Source: Solobacterium sp. (GTDB taxonomy: Bacteria; Bacillota_I; Bacilli_A; Erysipelotrichales; Erysipelotrichaceae). From it: a stretch of 37,310 nucleotides of DNA. Both the position numbers and the translations under genes were made by a program. The notes under the pieces are model-generated. The model was not told the DNA's origin, made no database searches, and was given only the letters and a program-made list of their open reading frames with translations. The DNA is taken from contig JAFWFE010000083.1 of NCBI GenBank assembly GCA_017512555.1, positions 1-37,310 of the forward strand. Direction: 5' to 3'. Positions 7,790-14,827 of this stretch are shown here, piece after piece (position 1 is the stretch's first letter; the number at the start of each line of letters is the position of its first letter).

Positions 7790-8156
7790 TTTCTTTCCCT
7801 CTAATCGATTCTATGAACTTCTGCAGTTCTTCCTGAAATACTTCGTCGTCATCAGTGTCGTATGTAAATTCATACTCTGTATCATTAATCGTAAATCTGG
7901 CTGTTTTGTGCGATAGATCGATCATTACCGCAATACCGTCAATCTCTGTTTCCGCGTATTCTGCCTCTTCTGCCTCTCCCATGAAATCGTTTGTGGTAAT
8001 GTTTGTGGTGAAGTGCATTTCATCATTCACGGGTGCTTCCGGAGAGGACTCCTGTGCCGCATACTCGGATGCATCCTTCGTTTCTACTTCCCGGACTGCT
8101 TCTGCGGGTGCGGCCATTGGTGCGTTGTTACTGGCAAACCCGCCGGCAGCACTTCC
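7782..8156 (-). CDS. Extracytoplasmic part of anti-sigma protein (-1 frame)
   Basis: This is the continuation of the anti-sigma gene in the -1 frame. Counted from the base after the slip (8156) it gives 124 residues. An Ala/Ser/Gly-rich opening (GSAAGGFASNNAPMAAPAEA) follows, then an acidic linker, then a compact domain near the end (DGIAVMIDLSHKTARFTI, YEFTYDTDDDEVF). An internal ATG at 8117 exists but has no good ribosome binding site, and the protein-like composition begins upstream of it. I therefore read it as the outer half of one 189-residue protein made by frameshifting, or as half of a gene broken by a one-base indel. Confidence 0.7.
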   Translation of the reverse strand, partial: GSAAGGFASNNAPMAAPAEAVREVETKDASEYAAQESSPEAPVNDEMHFTTNITTNDFMGEAEEAEYAETEIDGIAVMIDLSHKTARFTINDTEYEFTYDTDDDEVFQEELQKFIESIRGKENE

Positions 8157-8350
8157 TTTCCCATCCCTTTCGGCATGATCAGCACAGCCAGAATCACGAC
8201 CATCACCAGAGCCAGGGAAGGCTTAAGCCATACATTTCTCTTCTTTACCGGCTGGATATCCTTTGCCAGGATATTCTGCAGGATTTCTTCTTTTTGCGTA
8301 TCACTGAGGCGTATTTCCTTCATCGCTTTCTGATAGTTATTCAAAATCAT
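8084..8350 (-). CDS. Membrane anti-sigma factor, N-terminal frame
   Basis: An 88-residue reading frame. Residues 1-40 are a short helical cytosolic domain (YQKAMKEIRLSDTQKEEIL, ending in basic KKRN), and 43-60 form one membrane helix (LKPSLALVMVVILAVLIM). This layout is typical of small anti-sigma factors encoded after ECF sigma genes. The start overlaps the sigma stop by about 14 bases, so the two are translationally coupled. After residue 65 the frame runs into an unlike tail rich in Pro, His and Gln and stops, while the -1 frame continues in a natural-looking way. The switch is at a G GGA AAG heptamer (8162-8156). I see no zinc-binding HxxxCxxC motif. Confidence 0.75.
   Translation of the reverse strand: MILNNYQKAMKEIRLSDTQKEEILQNILAKDIQPVKKRNVWLKPSLALVMVVILAVLIMPKGMGKEVLPAGLPVTTHQWPHPQKQSGK
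8104..8162 (-). promoter_or_regulatory. Candidate -1 frameshift site with downstream stem
   Basis: The heptamer GGGAAAG (8162-8156) is in the X XXY YYZ register of the upstream frame (G GGA AAG, codons 64-65), and the downstream frame is exactly -1. After 12 bases GCGGGT (8143-8138) can pair with ACCCGC (8109-8104), with an inner GCCA/TGGC pairing. An AAAGGG upstream could act as an internal Shine-Dalgarno stimulator. The phage lambda G-T frameshift uses the same heptamer. Whether shifting happens is untested. Confidence 0.5.
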
Positions 8351-8825
8351 ACACCTCCTTCAGTATGAGTCTCAGTTTCTCTCTTGCCCGGGACAGATCG
8401 GAACGTATCGTGGATTCTCTGCGGTCCAGGATTCCTGCAATCTCAGCCGTCGTATATCCTTCCTGATAATACAGGTGGACCACTTCCCGGTACTTTACCG
8501 GCAATTGCTTTACCGCGTCCCAGACGTAGGAGAGATCTTCGTTTTCTACTGCCGCAAACCGTTCATCGATTTCTTCCGTATCATGTCTGCGGTTAAACCT
8601 GAGTTTATTCCGGGAGAGATTTGCGGCGGTTTTCATCAGCCAGGCTTTCTCTTTATCACTATCCGGAAGATCCGGTTCATACCGGAGTAACTGGATGATC
8701 GTATCCTGTACCACTTCCTGCGCGTCTGCTTCATTGTGCAGGTATGAACAAGCCAGGCGGAAAAGACTGTCACCATACGTGTCCAGTATTCTCTGTATTT
8801 TCAGCTCTTTGATCGTTCTGGTCAT
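8337..8825 (-). CDS. ECF-type (sigma-70 family) sigma factor
   Basis: A 162-residue group 4 sigma factor. Region 2 spans about 8-75 (YGDSLFRLACSYLHNEADAQEVVQDT, split by its usual aromatic positions, and KAWLMKTAANLSRNKLR). Region 4 spans about 100-150 (VKQLPVKYREVVHLYYQEGYTTAEIAGILDRRESTIRSDLSRAREKL, in overlapping pieces). It would redirect RNA polymerase in response to an envelope signal sensed by the membrane protein encoded next. An in-frame ATG at 8849 overlaps a TATAAT box, so the ATG at 8825 (after AAAGGG) is preferred. Confidence 0.9.
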   Translation of the reverse strand: MTRTIKELKIQRILDTYGDSLFRLACSYLHNEADAQEVVQDTIIQLLRYEPDLPDSDKEKAWLMKTAANLSRNKLRFNRRHDTEEIDERFAAVENEDLSYVWDAVKQLPVKYREVVHLYYQEGYTTAEIAGILDRRESTIRSDLSRAREKLRLILKEVYDFE

Positions 8826-8847
8826 TACCGGTATTCCCTTTACTATC

Positions 8848-8875
8848 ATTATAGCCTAAGAGGTTTTTTCCTCTT
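8848..8875 (-). promoter_or_regulatory. Sigma operon promoter region with inverted repeat
   Basis: The minus strand has TATAAT at 8853-8848. Just upstream is a perfect inverted repeat, AAGAGG-N6-CCTCTT (8875-8858), which covers the spacer region. No good -35 is seen, so the promoter may need an activator or be read by the sigma factor itself. That is inference. Confidence 0.4.
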
Positions 8876-8911
8876 ACACTATAGAAACACCGCAAAAAAA
8901 GAAAATGACGC

Positions 8912-8941
8912 AAAAAAACTCAATTTTTTACAATTGAGTTC
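8912..8941 (-). terminator. Terminator after the SSB-like gene
   Basis: AACTCAATT (8917-8925) and AATTGAGTT (8932-8940) form a nine-base stem. On the minus strand it is followed by a run of T (8918-8912). It also has T residues on the plus side (8942-8946), so it could work both ways. Confidence 0.8.
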
Positions 8942-8944
8942 TTT

Positions 8945-9400
8945 TTATTCCTGAGGCAATAGATTCTGCCGTCTGTATACTGTCCGTTTCTTTCCGAGCA
9001 GGAAGGTACCGGTAATACTTACGGTCAGTTCCGGACGTACTTCTTCATGTTTGGATTCACGGATATAGGCACGGCCTTCCAGGAGTACACGATCTCCTTC
9101 CATGAACTCTTCCACGGCTTCAATATGATGCTTATGCGCCGCAAAGCGGATGATATTGACTACTCCTTCAAGATAGGTGTTTTCGTGGTAATATGTACGG
9201 CTGCCGGTGATCTCCAGAAGAGTACCGATCTTACGGTCGAGGTTGTGCAGAGTGAGCTTGCCGAATGCAATTGTACGGTCTTCATTTACACGTACAGGTT
9301 CTTCGATCGTTCCGATCATTGTTACATGATAGCAGATGATTTCGCCTTCTTTGTCCCGGATGGATTCAAAAGAAAAATAATCTCTGTACTTTACTTCCAT
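8945..9400 (-). CDS. SSB-like OB-fold protein
   Basis: A 151-residue protein resembling a diverged single-stranded DNA-binding protein. The stretch MIGTIEEPVRVNEDRTIAFG near 28-47 matches the start of an OB-fold, and FMEGDRVLLEGRAYIRES near 99-116 matches the SSB strand that reads GDxVxVEGR. The acidic C-terminal tip of true SSB is missing; the protein ends in a basic stretch (GKKRTVYRRQNLLPQE). A canonical ssb lies at 5645-6106, so this would be a second, specialised copy. AAGGGGC precedes the ATG at 9400. It is transcribed alone, with its own promoter and terminator. DNA binding is inferred. Confidence 0.6.
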   Translation of the reverse strand: MEVKYRDYFSFESIRDKEGEIICYHVTMIGTIEEPVRVNEDRTIAFGKLTLHNLDRKIGTLLEITGSRTYYHENTYLEGVVNIIRFAAHKHHIEAVEEFMEGDRVLLEGRAYIRESKHEEVRPELTVSITGTFLLGKKRTVYRRQNLLPQE

Positions 9401-9426
9401 GATGCTGCCCCTTTTTTAACAGTCAC

Positions 9427-9455
9427 ATTTTACACGATGAAAATATGTGATTCAA
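9427..9455 (-). promoter_or_regulatory. Promoter of the SSB-like gene
   Basis: TTGAAT (9455-9450), 17 bases, TAAAAT (9432-9427) on the minus strand, about 27 bases before the ATG. The stretch 9456-9523 upstream shows no other clear signal. Confidence 0.7.
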
Positions 9456-9523
9456 CCATTTAGGTACATCTTAATATCATTTTAATTCCTATGTTTACAC
9501 AGAAAATACTACAAATAGAATCG

Positions 9524-9619
9524 TCAGTTTTCCTGGTTTGTCAGGCTGAGTTGTACGAACTCTTTGTACAGCCCGTCATCGTCCACATCATCGGTAATAT
9601 AATCCGTGGCGAAATTGGT
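9524..9619 (-). pseudogene. Remnant of a HAD phosphatase C-terminus
   Basis: Immediately after the MFS stop codon, and in the same frame, 31 codons encode ATDYITDDVDDDGLYKEF and a short tail ending in LTNQEN and a stop. This matches the end of the HAD protein encoded at 10760 (AADYITDDVDKNGLYKAF). At DNA level 25 consecutive bases are identical (9582-9606 and 10812-10836). No start codon or rest of the gene is present. It is a leftover 3' end of a second Cof-type HAD gene, or a duplicated end of the present one. Confidence 0.8.
9582..9606. repeat. 25-base direct repeat, copy 1
   Basis: It is identical to 10812-10836 and lies inside the HAD tail remnant. The two copies are 1230 bases apart and enclose the whole MFS gene. 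Recombination between them would remove the MFS gene and leave an intact HAD reading frame. Confidence 0.9.
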
Positions 9620-10759
9620 TTATCTATGAGCAATCTCGATCATCACAATCATAATGACAGCGATCAACAACAGAAATACCGGATATATACCAATACCGGT
9701 AATGTTGCTGATCAAACCGAACAGTTTCGGAAACAACGTACTTCCGGTATATGCAGCTGCCATCTGCACTCCTACCAGTGACTGGGAATTTTCCTTGCCA
9801 AAGCGGTCCGGCGTAGAATGAATAACACTCGGATAAATCGGTGCGCATCCCAATCCGATAACGACCAGGCCGATCAACGCCAATGTATCCGAAAGGGGCA
9901 ATAACACAAGTAATATACCTGTAACAAGTATTCCTTCACCGATCCGTATCATTCCCTGATCGCCAAAATAATCCGCAACAAATCCCGAGAGTGCGCGTCC
10001 TGCAGTGATCCCCAGGTAGAATAAAGAAGCCCAGAAAACAGTGATCTCAGCGTCGATTCCCCGTGAGACATTCAAGTAACTGCTTGCCCATAATCCGGCG
10101 GATGTTTCTATTGCGCAATAACACAGAAATGCGGTCAGGATTGCCTTAACTCCGGGTAATGCGAATATTTCTTTCAGAGACAATACATTTGTCTTGACGG
10201 ATGAATCACTGCCGGTATTATGCCACCGAGATAAAGTCATGAACAGAACGGTTGTAAGTAATATCTGCAAGCCTCCGATAATACGATAACCCATCGGCCA
10301 CCCAAGATGATAAGACAAACAGTATCCCATGACATACGGTCCAAGAGAAGCTCCGATACCCCAGCAGCAATGTAACCAGGACATATGTCTGCCGCTGTAA
10401 TGCAAAGCGACATAGTTATTCAGAGCACTGTCCACGGCACCTGCCCCCAACCCATACGGAATACTCCAAAGACATAGTGACAGAAAAGACCGGCTAAGAG
10501 AAAAACCAAAGAGTGCCGCCGCTGTCATACCCACAGATACAGTAGTCACCAACCCCGTGCCAAAACGATGAATCACACGATCAGCATTCAGACTGGATAT
10601 GATTGTCATTGCGCTGATGATCATGGAAATTGTCCCTGCATCCGTGATTTTTGCGCCAAATTGCGTATACATTACCGGCCAGGCACTCCCCAATAATGCG
10701 TCCGGCAGACCCAGACTGATGAACGCAAGATAGATTATCACTAAAAGAAATGAAAACAT
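9620..10759 (-). CDS. MFS transporter
   Basis: A 379-residue major facilitator with about 12 membrane segments. It opens with a first helix (LLVIIYLAFISLGLPDALLG) and carries the amphipathic loop-2/3 area (DRVIHRFGTGL). SIPYGLGAGAVDSALNNYV near 100-118 resembles the sugar/fucose-type MFS branch (DxxxNxxV). The substrate is unknown; the operon suggests a sugar or sugar product. The ATG directly abuts the HAD stop codon (TAGATG), with GGAGG ten bases before it inside HAD, so translation is coupled. Last gene of the long carbohydrate operon. I see no clear terminator after it. Confidence 0.85.
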   Translation of the reverse strand: MFSFLLVIIYLAFISLGLPDALLGSAWPVMYTQFGAKITDAGTISMIISAMTIISSLNADRVIHRFGTGLVTTVSVGMTAAALFGFSLSRSFLSLCLWSIPYGLGAGAVDSALNNYVALHYSGRHMSWLHCCWGIGASLGPYVMGYCLSYHLGWPMGYRIIGGLQILLTTVLFMTLSRWHNTGSDSSVKTNVLSLKEIFALPGVKAILTAFLCYCAIETSAGLWASSYLNVSRGIDAEITVFWASLFYLGITAGRALSGFVADYFGDQGMIRIGEGILVTGILLVLLPLSDTLALIGLVVIGLGCAPIYPSVIHSTPDRFGKENSQSLVGVQMAAAYTGSTLFPKLFGLISNITGIGIYPVFLLLIAVIMIVMIEIAHR

Positions 10760-11593
10760 CTATGCCTCCATCAATCCAAGATATACAAACGCTTTGTATA
10801 AGCCGTTTTTATCCACATCATCGGTAATATAATCCGCGGCTGCCTTGCATTCTTCACCGCCGGAGCCCATGGCCACACTGAAAGCACACGCCTTAAACAT
10901 CGGTATATCCACCTTGGCATCACCGAACGCAATAGTATCTTCTCTGTCTCTGTGCAGGTATTCCAGCAGTACATCTACCGCTTCTCTCTTCGTGATATTC
11001 TTTACCCCGAAATCTCCGAATAACGCGGTTTCTCCGGCACCTCCCCAGGTACCCACGTTCATCTCCGAAAAGTCTCGTTTCGCATCTTCGTAGTCCTGGT
11101 ACGAAGACAGGATAAAACTAATCTTGTTCACATCGTCCCGGTACAGGTCTGCACCGAAGATCATTGTCGGGAATGCCTTGCGGACGTTCAGATCACCGGG
11201 ATTCCCCTTACGTTTGGAATACTCTTGGATCACCGGATCTCCTGCTGTTTCAAAATTCTCGCTGGCATATAAGCCGCTGTTGGATTCCAGGTAGAATTCC
11301 AGATTTCTTTGATGGAGCCAGTCCACGATCTTCCGGCATTGTTCAGCATTGATATGTTTGTGCATGACCACTGTTTCATGATCACGGATATAGGCGCCGT
11401 TACCACCGATGATTCCATCCAGACCGATATTCCAGATCTCCGGGTATACTTCCGCTTCCGAACGTCCGGTACAGATATATACACGATGTCCTGCGTTTCT
11501 TGCCTGACGGACCGCTGTTACGGCAGATTCCGGGATCTTCCCTTCATAGTCCACCAGGGTTCCGTCTACGTCTAAAAAGATAATCTTACTCAT
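10760..11593 (-). CDS. Cof-type HAD-family phosphatase
   Basis: A 277-residue cytosolic haloacid dehalogenase phosphatase, class IIB. Motif I is FLDVDGTLVDYEG near residues 6-18 with the Asp nucleophile. Motif II is the Thr in YICTGRSEAE near 43, and the late motif is IAFGDAKVDIPMF with Asp pair, followed by SVAMGSGGEE and ADYITDDVDKNG. Such enzymes act on sugar phosphates or flavin/PLP phosphates; sugar phosphate is likely here from context. An upstream in-frame start at 11677 exists, but MSKIIFLDVDG at 11593 is the family N-terminus and GGGGA precedes it. A hairpin in the gap before it may cover that site. Confidence 0.92.
   Translation of the reverse strand: MSKIIFLDVDGTLVDYEGKIPESAVTAVRQARNAGHRVYICTGRSEAEVYPEIWNIGLDGIIGGNGAYIRDHETVVMHKHINAEQCRKIVDWLHQRNLEFYLESNSGLYASENFETAGDPVIQEYSKRKGNPGDLNVRKAFPTMIFGADLYRDDVNKISFILSSYQDYEDAKRDFSEMNVGTWGGAGETALFGDFGVKNITKREAVDVLLEYLHRDREDTIAFGDAKVDIPMFKACAFSVAMGSGGEECKAAADYITDDVDKNGLYKAFVYLGLMEA
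10812..10836. repeat. 25-base direct repeat, copy 2
   Basis: Lies in the 3' end of the HAD gene and encodes part of DYITDDVD. It is identical to 9582-9606, with one mismatch and three more matching bases beyond. Confidence 0.9.
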
Positions 11594-11595
11594 AA

Positions 11596-11635
11596 TAAAA
11601 TCCCCGTACGCAGATATTTTAACCTGTATCGGGGA
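11596..11635 (-). promoter_or_regulatory. Hairpin before the HAD gene covering its ribosome binding site
   Basis: In the 67-base gap between the GH13 stop and the HAD start, ATCCCCG can pair with CGGGGAT, which contains the GGGGA ribosome binding site, and TTTATT follows. It could be a weak intra-operon attenuator or a translational lock that lowers HAD and MFS expression. This comes from base pairing only. Confidence 0.4.
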
Positions 11636-11660
11636 TATTCTTACAGATTTGTTTTTCAGA

Positions 11661-13199
11661 TCAGCCGATGACCGCAAAGGATTCCGGTCCTGCAGTCAGG
11701 GTATCTTCCTGCAAAGATACTTCTCCGATCTGGTAGATGACCTTTCTATTTCGCAGTAATTCATCAGTGTACCTGGTTGTTTCACAGGACGGGTTTACTG
11801 CCAGGATCAGGCTGCCCCTTCTATAGACGAAGGGATCCTTTCCGCTTTCCGCATGGAGTACTTCAAAACTGCCATCCGCCTGAAGATCTGTATATTTGTG
11901 TCTCAGCGCTGTCAGCTGCCGGGTCACCTGGTACAGGGAATCGGGAGTACGGGCCTGTTTCCGCACAGTTGGCGCGTCATCCGAGAGATCCTGCGGAAGG
12001 TATAATTGTTCCGCATCTGCCTCAGAGAACCCCATATTCTTTGTGTTATCCCACTGCATCGGTGTACGGCTTCCGGTTCTGGCGTATCCGCCTTCCTTGG
12101 TCGGAATATCCAGGTAACGCATACCAATCTCATCTCCGTAATAAATAAACGGTACTCCGGGCATTGTCAGGATCAGCGCATAGCCAAGTTTGAGCTGTCT
12201 TTCAGTCAGGGTTCTGGATATTCTTGGCGTATCGTGATTACCGGTAATCAGGCTGATATAGCCTTTATCTTTTGTCTTCTTGTAATGGTATAGGTATTCT
12301 CCCAGAAAGCGCTGAATATCTCCGTTTCCCTTGAAATAACTGTGGTCTTCCCCTTCTGTCTCATAGTCACGGAATAAGGAATTATAGCCATGTCCGGCAT
12401 GGTCCAGGAGGAAATCCATATGGAAACCTGCCTGTGCTATAGCCAGTTCCGGATTGGACCATTCACTGACCATGACCGCTTCCGGATATTCCTCATCCAG
12501 CATCCTGCGGGCTTCCTGCCAGATCCGGGATGTCGCAGACTTTCTCTCATCATCGTTCTTGACCAGGGAATCTGCCATATCTACACGGAAACCGTCACAA
12601 CCCTGATCCAGCCAGAAACGCATGATATCCAGCATGGCATCTCTTGTGGCCAGAGCTTCCGGAGAATCTACGGATGACATCCACGGACGTGTGCGGTTCA
12701 GCCACCCATAGTTCAATGCCGGCTGACTGGCAAAGAAATTCAGCATGTAACAGCCGTTTCTGTCTGCCATACCGGCAATATACGGACGTCCTTCAATCCC
12801 TTCAAACACATGCGATGTCCAGATATATCTTCCGGAGTATTCGTTCGGTTCTGCCTTGCAGGATTCCCTGAACCAGGGATGTGTATCCGAAGTGTGTCCC
12901 GGCACCAGGTCCAGAAGGACATGGATACCCTTCTGATGTGCTTCCGTGAACAACTGTATGAGATCTTCGTTGGTACCATAACGGGGTGCTACCTTCTTGT
13001 AATCCCGTACGTCGTATCCCGCGTCCATGAACGGAGAATCAAAGCAGGGATTGATCCACAAGGCATTACAGCCAAGATCCTTGATATAGTCCAGTTTCCG
13101 GATAATTCCCTGCAGATCTCCGATTCCGTCTCCGTTGGTATCACAGAAAGACTGCGGATAGATTTCATAGAATACTGCGTCTTTTAACCATTCCGGCAT
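11661..13199 (-). CDS. GH13 alpha-glucosidase/amylase-type enzyme, cytosolic
   Basis: A 512-residue glycoside hydrolase family 13 enzyme with no signal peptide, so it acts on imported oligosaccharides. The (beta/alpha)8 barrel opens with FYEIYPQSFCDTNGDGIGDL, including the DTNGDGIGD calcium loop. Catalytic residues: Asp207 in GFRVDMAD, Glu246 in VMVSEWSNP and Asp323 in ITGNHDTPR. The usual region I NHTS reads GHTSDTHPWF, so Asn is replaced by Gly at 101, as seen in some subfamilies. A C-terminal beta domain ends in PESFAVIG. It follows the membrane-anchored amylase by 12 bases. Alpha-glucosidase, oligo-1,6-glucosidase and neopullulanase-like activities cannot be told apart by eye. Confidence 0.93.
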   Translation of the reverse strand: MPEWLKDAVFYEIYPQSFCDTNGDGIGDLQGIIRKLDYIKDLGCNALWINPCFDSPFMDAGYDVRDYKKVAPRYGTNEDLIQLFTEAHQKGIHVLLDLVPGHTSDTHPWFRESCKAEPNEYSGRYIWTSHVFEGIEGRPYIAGMADRNGCYMLNFFASQPALNYGWLNRTRPWMSSVDSPEALATRDAMLDIMRFWLDQGCDGFRVDMADSLVKNDDERKSATSRIWQEARRMLDEEYPEAVMVSEWSNPELAIAQAGFHMDFLLDHAGHGYNSLFRDYETEGEDHSYFKGNGDIQRFLGEYLYHYKKTKDKGYISLITGNHDTPRISRTLTERQLKLGYALILTMPGVPFIYYGDEIGMRYLDIPTKEGGYARTGSRTPMQWDNTKNMGFSEADAEQLYLPQDLSDDAPTVRKQARTPDSLYQVTRQLTALRHKYTDLQADGSFEVLHAESGKDPFVYRRGSLILAVNPSCETTRYTDELLRNRKVIYQIGEVSLQEDTLTAGPESFAVIG

Positions 13200-13211
13200 A
13201 GTTGTTTCCTC

Positions 13212-14825
13212 TTATTCTCCCAGTACCGCAACCGCATACGGAGGCAATACCAGCGTATCATTCTTGAAGGTCACACCCTGATCATTAACGGTCAGGACAC
13301 CCAGCAGATGATGAAACTCCGTACTGCTTACATCTACGGTTTCTTCCGTATCGGAAAGATTCATCAGAATTGCGGCAGGTGCGTGTTCACCGTCTTCCTT
13401 CATGATCATACATACATGATCGGTAGTAAGATCCTGGTGGACCCAGGTTCTTCCCCGCGCAATTACCGGCAAGGCATTGCGTATCCGGAGGATCTCTTTT
13501 ACGTAGTTATAGATTGAATATGGGTCTTCTATCTGATCTTCAAGGGACGGGAACTTCATCGCAAAGGAATCCATGTCTTTCGGGCCATGGGTCATTCCGT
13601 CGGTATCGGAATCACTCCAGTACATGGGTGCCCGCTTGTTTTCATCTTTCCCGGATCCCTTCATTCCCAGTTCTTCACCGTAATAGAGGAAGGCATTCCC
13701 GGAAGTCAACAGATTCATCGCCAGTGCGAGTTTTGTCTTACTGCCGTCATCTCCGGCATAGTATCCGGCTCCTCTTGCCATATCATGATTGGTATAGAAC
13801 GGCGCGTTGACTGCGTCCGGATCATAGCTCTCGTATAACTGCCATTCTTTCTCCAGGGCATTGCCGAAATCACGCGCTGTATATTTGCCTTTCAGCGTAT
13901 TGGCAATTACTCCGTCCGGTCCCGCAAACGCGAAGTCAAACATGGAGTCTACCCCGCTGGCATAATACTGCGCATATTTTCCCTGAGCGTCCCAGCCTTC
14001 ACAGACGATGTATTTCCCGGGTGCGCAGGTATCTACGGTATCATTCAGCCAGGAAAGGAACTGAATATTCTTCTCGTCATTCCCGGTATAGTAGGAAGTT
14101 ACCGCATCCAGACGGAAACCATCGACACCACGGTCAAACCAGAACGCGATGATCTTTGCGATTTCATCCCGTACCATGGGTTCATCCAGATTCAGATCCG
14201 GCATCTGGTCCCAGAACCGTGCTTCGTAATACCAGTCTGTTCCGGATAACGGAGTATAACCATTCTGCCGTTCACGGTCAAAACGGTAATACTGCACATA
14301 CGGGCATACTGCCGGATCAGGCATACCCCCTGCCGGAAGACTGCGCAGATAATCACAAGCTTCCAGAAACCAGGGATGTTGGGAAGAAGTATGATTCAGC
14401 ACAAGATCAATGATGACGTTAATTCCGCGTTCATGACAATCCTTCAGCAGCTGATCAAAATCCTGCATCGTACCATATTCCGGATCAATCTCCATATAAT
14501 CCGTGACATCATACTTGTGATATGTCGGTGACGGAGAAACAGGCATCAGCCAGATCTGGTTAAAGCCAAGACCTTCGATATAATCCAGTTTCTGATCTAC
14601 ACCCTTCAGATCACCGATACCGTCATTGTCGGTATCATAGAAAGAATATACGAATATTTCATAGGTTGAACGATACTGATCATCAATCCTCTGTTCCTGC
14701 AAGCCTGCGTTCGCCTGTGACATGACAACAGCAGATCCCTTAGGACCTGCTGTTTGTGTAGTCAATACAAACCAGACCAGCAGTATTGTGATCAGTGTTA
14801 ACACAATCTGCCAGATCTTTTTCAT
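13212..14825 (-). CDS. GH13 alpha-amylase, membrane-anchored
   Basis: A 537-residue GH13 enzyme with an N-terminal hydrophobic segment (WQIVLTLITILLVWFVL, residues 5-21), so it is exported and probably tethered or secreted. The barrel begins near 52 (YEIFVYSFYDTDNDGIGDLK) with a calcium loop. LVLNHTSSQHPWF (141-153) is region I. Catalytic residues: Asp240 in GFRLDAV, Glu276 in IVCEGWD and Asp348 in YTNHDMAR. The protein ends with a beta-sandwich domain (LPPYAVAVLGE). It would trim alpha-glucans outside the cell to maltodextrins for the adjacent ABC importer. It starts two bases after the malG stop. Confidence 0.93.
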   Translation of the reverse strand: MKKIWQIVLTLITILLVWFVLTTQTAGPKGSAVVMSQANAGLQEQRIDDQYRSTYEIFVYSFYDTDNDGIGDLKGVDQKLDYIEGLGFNQIWLMPVSPSPTYHKYDVTDYMEIDPEYGTMQDFDQLLKDCHERGINVIIDLVLNHTSSQHPWFLEACDYLRSLPAGGMPDPAVCPYVQYYRFDRERQNGYTPLSGTDWYYEARFWDQMPDLNLDEPMVRDEIAKIIAFWFDRGVDGFRLDAVTSYYTGNDEKNIQFLSWLNDTVDTCAPGKYIVCEGWDAQGKYAQYYASGVDSMFDFAFAGPDGVIANTLKGKYTARDFGNALEKEWQLYESYDPDAVNAPFYTNHDMARGAGYYAGDDGSKTKLALAMNLLTSGNAFLYYGEELGMKGSGKDENKRAPMYWSDSDTDGMTHGPKDMDSFAMKFPSLEDQIEDPYSIYNYVKEILRIRNALPVIARGRTWVHQDLTTDHVCMIMKEDGEHAPAAILMNLSDTEETVDVSSTEFHHLLGVLTVNDQGVTFKNDTLVLPPYAVAVLGE

Positions 14826-14827
14826 AG

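Noticed and set aside
8084..8117. Independent initiation of the anti-sigma outer domain at ATG 8117
   Set aside because: No ribosome binding site precedes it and the natural-looking Ala/Ser/Gly sequence begins before it, so a frame switch is preferred; not fully excluded.
8826..8849. Sigma factor start at 8849
   Set aside because: That ATG overlaps a TATAAT box, so it is probably upstream of the transcript; 8825 fits better.
9491..9781. A plus-strand small gene in the HAD remnant region
   Set aside because: It is antisense to the MFS 3' end and the HAD tail, with no ribosome binding site.
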